Source of the DNA: CANNDT01 sp945876205
Lineage (GTDB): Bacteria > Acidobacteriota > Vicinamibacteria > Vicinamibacterales > UBA2999
NCBI GenBank assembly: GCA_947503365.1
Contig: CANNDT010000002.1
Coordinates: forward strand, 51,366-115,365
Length of the DNA stretch: 64,000 nt
Direction of reading: 5' to 3'
Part shown: positions 60,505 through 64,000 of the stretch, piece by piece
How positions within the stretch are numbered: the stretch's first letter is position 1
Layout: each line of letters starts with the position of its first letter
Position numbers and translations under genes: made by a program
The notes under the pieces: generated by a model
Databases searched by the model: none
What the model saw: only the letters and a program-made list of their open reading frames with translations
What the model was told of the DNA's origin: nothing

Positions 60505-61631
60505 CGGACGGCCTCGCGATAGATCGCGAGCGTCCGGTGAACGACGGCATCCAGGCCGAATTCCTGTTCCGCACGCGCTCGGCCTCGGGCTCCCATCTTC
60601 CGCCGCAGCACGGGATCCACAATCAGGCGTTCGAGCGCTTCGGCGAGCGCCCCCACGTCCCGCGACGGTACCACGAGTCCGTTGTCGCCATCTCTCACGG
60701 CTTCCCGGCAACCTGGCACGTCGGTGGTGACGATCGGTTTCCCCGCAGCGGCTGCTTCAATCAATGACTTTGGCAGGCCCTCGCGGTAGGAGGGGAGACA
60801 GACGATGTGCACGCTCGCCAGTAGGCCAGGCATGTCCGCGACCCAGCCAAGGTGCTCGACGACGCCTTCCTGAACCCATGCCTTGACGTCGCCTGGAGCA
60901 ACGGAGGCCGGATTGATCGGGTCCGGTTGTCCTGCCAGCAGAAATCGCGCTGAGATCCCCCGTTGCCGGAGGAGCCGTGCGGCGGCGACGAACTCGCCGA
61001 CGCCCTTGTCCCACAGGAGCCGGGCCGCCAACAGTACGATCGGGGCGTCGCCGCTCTCGCTCATCGGTCGGAATATGCGGAGATCGACACCGGATCCGGG
61101 TACGCGCCTGATCTGTGATTCTGGCACGCCGACCTCGGTGAGCAGTTGCGCATCATCCGGATTCTGCACGATGACGATGCCGGTGCTCAGCGCTCGCTTG
61201 AGCGCGCCGCGAACGAAACGCTCGAGCCACCGAGTCGCGCCGGCGCCAGAGGTAAACACCCAGCCCATGCCTGCCACGGCATTAATCACCATCGGGCGGC
61301 CGGCCAGCCGCGCCGCGATGCTGCCGTACAGGACGGGCTTCATCGCGACGTGATGGACAAGGTCCGGGCGTTCCCGTCGGTAGAGCCGAATGAGCCGGAG
61401 CAGGGTGAGCAGCTCTCCGAGAGGGTTCAAGCTGCTGCGGGCGATTTCAAAGGGAATGAGGCGCAAGCCCGAGCCGCGGATGATGTCACCGCATTCGCGA
61501 ACCCGGGTCACGACGCAGACGTCATAGGCGTCGGCCTGGGCAGCGACCGCGAGGGCAAGACGGTGCGAGACGAAGTAGTAGTCTTCGGTGACGAAGAAGA
61601 GCAGCTTGCGCCTAATCACTCTCCAAACCAA
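60501..61631 (-). CDS. GT4-family glycosyltransferase (WbpH/WbnH-like)
   Basis: 376 residues. KLLFFVTEDYYFVSHRLALA at the N-terminus and HHVAMKPVLYGSIAARLAG near 93 are characteristic of GT4 enzymes that add the second sugar in FucNAc-containing O-antigens. IVLLAARLLWDKGVGEFVAAARLL near 200 and CLPSYREGLPKSLIEAAAAGKPIV near 274 carry the donor site. TTDVPGCREAVRDGDNGLVVP follows. Overlaps the epimerase start by 4 nt and the upstream gene by 20 nt. Confidence 0.89.
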   Translation of the reverse strand: MVWRVIRRKLLFFVTEDYYFVSHRLALAVAAQADAYDVCVVTRVRECGDIIRGSGLRLIPFEIARSSLNPLGELLTLLRLIRLYRRERPDLVHHVAMKPVLYGSIAARLAGRPMVINAVAGMGWVFTSGAGATRWLERFVRGALKRALSTGIVIVQNPDDAQLLTEVGVPESQIRRVPGSGVDLRIFRPMSESGDAPIVLLAARLLWDKGVGEFVAAARLLRQRGISARFLLAGQPDPINPASVAPGDVKAWVQEGVVEHLGWVADMPGLLASVHIVCLPSYREGLPKSLIEAAAAGKPIVTTDVPGCREAVRDGDNGLVVPSRDVGALAEALERLIVDPVLRRKMGARGRARAEQEFGLDAVVHRTLAIYREAVR

Positions 61632-62352
61632 TGCCGCGTCGGAGCTCGAACCGAAGCCTGGCCCAGGGCTGCTGCATCTCCGCGCGGAACGTATCCGGCA
61701 CGGTGAACGGCAACAGCGTCTTGTCGGTGATGAACGAGGAATACGGGTACCCTTTGATCATGGTGCCGTGCGCCTGTTGGTCGACGAGCGCTGGGTCGCG
61801 GACCAGTTCGTGAACGTCGGCCAATTGTCCCCCCCGATCTCGAAATAAGAGATGTCGCTCGACGTCGAACATTACCCACTTCTCGTTCAGACGCGCGAAC
61901 GCGAGCACCAACCCTGCCTTGCGTTCAGGGTCCGCAATCCATTTGAACACGGCCGGTACTCCAGCGTAGCCAGTCAGCGTCACGAAGACGTCGGCAATTT
62001 GATCACTGCCGCCGTGGCCCCGGATGATGATGGTCGTGACGTGCGCGTCGACCACGGTCCATCCCTCAGGAGTTGGAGGGATGTTCGAGTGGGTCCAATC
62101 GAACATCGCCAGGACGCAATCGACGTCTGACGTCTTGCCCGCGCAGATTCGCGAGACGAGCAGGCGGTACTGGTAATGGCGTTGCAGAAAATCGAGCGCC
62201 TTGACGTAGGCCGGAATGCGATAGGTCGTGACCCGATAATTCACCCCCAGCCGCGTCGTCAGGGGCAGCGTGAGAATCGCCCAACCGCCGACCAGCAGGA
62301 GCAGTACGGCGGAGGCCCACGCGAGCCGCACTCGAGATCCACCCCCTGTCAT
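61612..62352 (-). CDS. Membrane-anchored transglutaminase-like protein, probably catalytically dead
   Basis: 246 residues from ATG 62352, overlapping the upstream stop as ATGA. One N-terminal helix (LAWASAVLLLLVGGWAILTLPL) anchors it with the rest likely periplasmic. A CxxxxxDVDCVLAMFDWTHSNI lead-in and the SDQIADVFVTLTGYAGVPAVFKW...NEKWVMFDVER segment follow the transglutaminase-core pattern. The Cys and His of the triad are not where expected (S and V/A there), while the FDV Asp is. I infer a binding or scaffold role. Position between a multi-pass protein and GT4 suggests a link to polymerisation or export. Confidence 0.55.
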   Translation of the reverse strand: MTGGGSRVRLAWASAVLLLLVGGWAILTLPLTTRLGVNYRVTTYRIPAYVKALDFLQRHYQYRLLVSRICAGKTSDVDCVLAMFDWTHSNIPPTPEGWTVVDAHVTTIIIRGHGGSDQIADVFVTLTGYAGVPAVFKWIADPERKAGLVLAFARLNEKWVMFDVERHLLFRDRGGQLADVHELVRDPALVDQQAHGTMIKGYPYSSFITDKTLLPFTVPDTFRAEMQQPWARLRFELRRGIGLESD

Positions 62353-63998
62353 TGTTCGGCTAGCGAGACGTGGGCGCCTTCGGGTGGTACGTCGACTTGC
62401 GGCGACAGTGCGACCGCCATGACCCACAGCGGAATGATCGCGAGGGGCCGCATTCGCCAGAGCGTACCAAAGTTCGTAACCGAATAGCCCAGCAGGACCG
62501 CGGTCACCCCGGACAGGATCCCCCCGATCACGAGGAGTGGCAGGCGATCGCCGATCGCGCGCCGACGCGTCCAGAGCAACGCCAGCATCGAGGCCATGGC
62601 CGCATCGAGAAAGATTGTATCGAGGTCGGTCACGCGCAGCAGTCCCCGACCGCTTCCGATCGCAATCCCTCCTGTGGCCTGGACGAGCGAGATCGGCACG
62701 AAGAGCAGGGCCAGGCCCCAGGTGATGGCCTTGAGTTCGTCGGAAATGCTCACCGGAATCGCCCGTGCGATTGCCGTGAATTGGTTCACCGGCGGTGTGA
62801 CGGGTGGCGTGATTGTCGCAACCGGTGTAAGCACTCGCGGGGCAGCGGCGGTCAACGTGCGCTCAGGGGATGTCGCGGCGCGCGCGGCAGCTCGTTGCCG
62901 CTGGAGGGAAAAGGCGCTCTCGGCTTCTGCCTTGACGAGTTCGGCTGCCCGCGCTTGGCCGGCGGCGGAGTCACTCGCAAGCGGTATCACGATGTTCGTG
63001 CCTCCGCCGGCGGCCAGAAACCCCATTCGTGTCATGCGAACCCTGAGAAGCAGGTATGAGGGCCATTCTCGTATCTGCCGAAGCGCAGGGGCATCTGCCG
63101 AGATCGACACTCCTTCAAGTCCAGGCATCACCGATGCGAAGTTGTTTCCAGCGCCGCCCCAGATGGCCAACCACCCGACCACCAAGGCGGCCATGCTGCC
63201 GGTGACGTACCGCGACAACGATGAGGCCCGTCCTCGAATCGCGAAGAGGGCCAGCACGAGGGCCAGCGCACACCACTGGATGAACGCGAGGTACCAGCGC
63301 ACGCCCGCCATGCCGAACAGGGCAATCGCAAGCATCGCGCCTGCGGCGGCGCCGGCGGCTCTGGCCTGTGGCGTCATCGCGCGTTGGCGGAGGACGCGCA
63401 CCAGGGTCAGCGTGCCCAGGCACAGCACGGCCACGAGCACGTAGGCCAGCTCCTCCTTCACGGGCTGCGTCGAATGGATCAGGATGGCCGGCATAAAGGA
63501 GTAGCCGGTCACGCTGACAATGCAGGGCAGATCGCGTCGCCAGTCGTTGACCGGCGCGAAGAATCTCACGATGAGCACGACCAGCAGCGTGTAGAGGCAG
63601 AGATTCAAATAGAGACCGGCGGCGGGGCTGATGCCCACGACCATCATCCAGACGGTGGTGACATTGAGGAAGACCGGTGCGGCCAGCGCATGGTCAAGAC
63701 TGAACAGTTGATGGGTTTCAGCGGCCCACGCGGCGTTCTGGTAGGTGCCGGTTGCATCCTGAAACACTTGCCAGAATCCGCCACCCAGCTGCAGCGATTC
63801 GGCGACCGGAAGGCGAAGGTAGGAGATCCAGAACAGCGCCAATCCCAGCGCGGTGCGAACGAGCATGGCGATCGCCACGATCGCGCCCAGCACCCTCGAT
63901 TGGCTGGCGACGTACCGATAGCCCACGAGTACGAGCCATCCGACCGCCATCGCGGCGATGATGTGACCGACGAACGCAACGATCAAGAACACCTCCAC
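62349..63998 (-). CDS. Multi-pass membrane protein, unrecognised (5' end at window edge)
   Basis: 549 residues from GTG 63998, two bases from the window end, so the gene may start beyond it. It has about 10-12 membrane helices with a long Ala/Thr/Pro-rich hydrophilic segment around residues 330-410, probably periplasmic. FMPAILIHSTQPVKEELAYVLVAVL near 170 recalls large membrane polymerases or GT39-like proteins, but no diagnostic motif is seen. As the + arm has a Wzx-like flippase and no clear Wzy, this is a candidate polymerase. Assignment is tentative. Confidence 0.5.
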   Translation of the reverse strand: MEVFLIVAFVGHIIAAMAVGWLVLVGYRYVASQSRVLGAIVAIAMLVRTALGLALFWISYLRLPVAESLQLGGGFWQVFQDATGTYQNAAWAAETHQLFSLDHALAAPVFLNVTTVWMMVVGISPAAGLYLNLCLYTLLVVLIVRFFAPVNDWRRDLPCIVSVTGYSFMPAILIHSTQPVKEELAYVLVAVLCLGTLTLVRVLRQRAMTPQARAAGAAAGAMLAIALFGMAGVRWYLAFIQWCALALVLALFAIRGRASSLSRYVTGSMAALVVGWLAIWGGAGNNFASVMPGLEGVSISADAPALRQIREWPSYLLLRVRMTRMGFLAAGGGTNIVIPLASDSAAGQARAAELVKAEAESAFSLQRQRAAARAATSPERTLTAAAPRVLTPVATITPPVTPPVNQFTAIARAIPVSISDELKAITWGLALLFVPISLVQATGGIAIGSGRGLLRVTDLDTIFLDAAMASMLALLWTRRRAIGDRLPLLVIGGILSGVTAVLLGYSVTNFGTLWRMRPLAIIPLWVMAVALSPQVDVPPEGAHVSLAEQ

Positions 63999-64000
63999 GA

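Noticed and set aside
1..64000. CRISPR arrays, tRNA or rRNA genes, phage genes, toxin-antitoxin pairs
   Set aside because: Reading both strands I found no regularly spaced repeats, no cloverleaf-like or rRNA stretches and no such protein families.

Overview
The window is a 64 kb surface-polysaccharide (O-antigen, capsule or exopolysaccharide) biosynthesis locus from a high-GC bacterium. I saw no rRNA, tRNA or housekeeping gene that would fix the taxonomy. A Wzx-like flippase, a polyprenyl-phosphate sugar-1-phosphate transferase, heptose and KDO-type enzymes and Leptospira-type O-antigen proteins point to a diderm. The base composition and style (GTG, TTG and 4-nt overlapping starts, many SAM methyltransferases) would suit an Acidobacteriota (Vicinamibacteria-like) or similar soil lineage, but that is a low-confidence inference.

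Layout. From the left edge to 53,405 everything is on the + strand, with gaps of at most about 110 bp. Most genes overlap the previous one by 4 nt (ATGA, GTGA or TTGA), so this reads as one or a few very long, translationally coupled operons. From the right edge down to 54,418 everything is on the - strand. The two arms converge at an IS630-family element (53,403-54,420), the only mobile element seen. It sits exactly on what was a shared CTAG formed by the two convergent stop codons. No stretch of more than 300 bp lacks a gene.

Regions of the + arm: (1) 36-12,385: Rieske protein, NeuB-type synthase, B12-type radical SAM enzyme, methyltransferases, two large proteins resembling Leptospira O-antigen transferases, an MviM-type oxidoreductase, and a pyruvate-aldolase / inositol-phosphatase-like / CMP-KDO-synthetase-like set suggesting an activated acidic sugar. 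(2) 12,388-19,802: 2-hydroxyacid dehydrogenase, a glycosyltransferase-DUF218 fusion, GT2, methyltransferase, PLP enzyme, FemAB-like acyltransferase and polysaccharide deacetylase. (3) 19,818-32,123: a heptose/deoxysugar set (GmhA-like isomerase, GDP-mannose-4,6-dehydratase-like enzyme, C-methyltransferase, two cupin epimerases, HddA-like kinase, SDRs). It is followed by an unusual set with a PhyH-like protein lacking the usual Asp ligand, a CmcI-like methyltransferase, a two-subunit thiamine-diphosphate enzyme without E2/E3, a StrG-like dioxygenase broken by an in-frame TAG, and glucose-1-phosphate cytidylyltransferase. (4) 32,084-36,947: two tandem paralogous giant membrane proteins, possibly GT-C glycosyltransferases. 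(5) 36,919-53,405: Nudix hydrolase, nucleotide-sugar dehydrogenase, oxidoreductase, glycosyltransferases, methyltransferases, flippase, a second B12-type radical SAM enzyme (probably starting at CTG), a SPASM radical SAM enzyme, GT4 and a methyltransferase.

The - arm (54,418-63,998) holds the initiation module: a multi-pass membrane protein, a degenerate transglutaminase-like protein, GT4, an epimerase, a WecA/WbpL-type initiating transferase, a membrane-bound 4,6-dehydratase of the CapD/PglF/WbpM type, a second GT4 and a methyltransferase. Together the genes could make several unusual nucleotide sugars (acidic, 6-deoxyheptose-like, C- and O-methylated, oxidised), assemble them on a lipid carrier and export the product. 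The final structure cannot be read from sequence.
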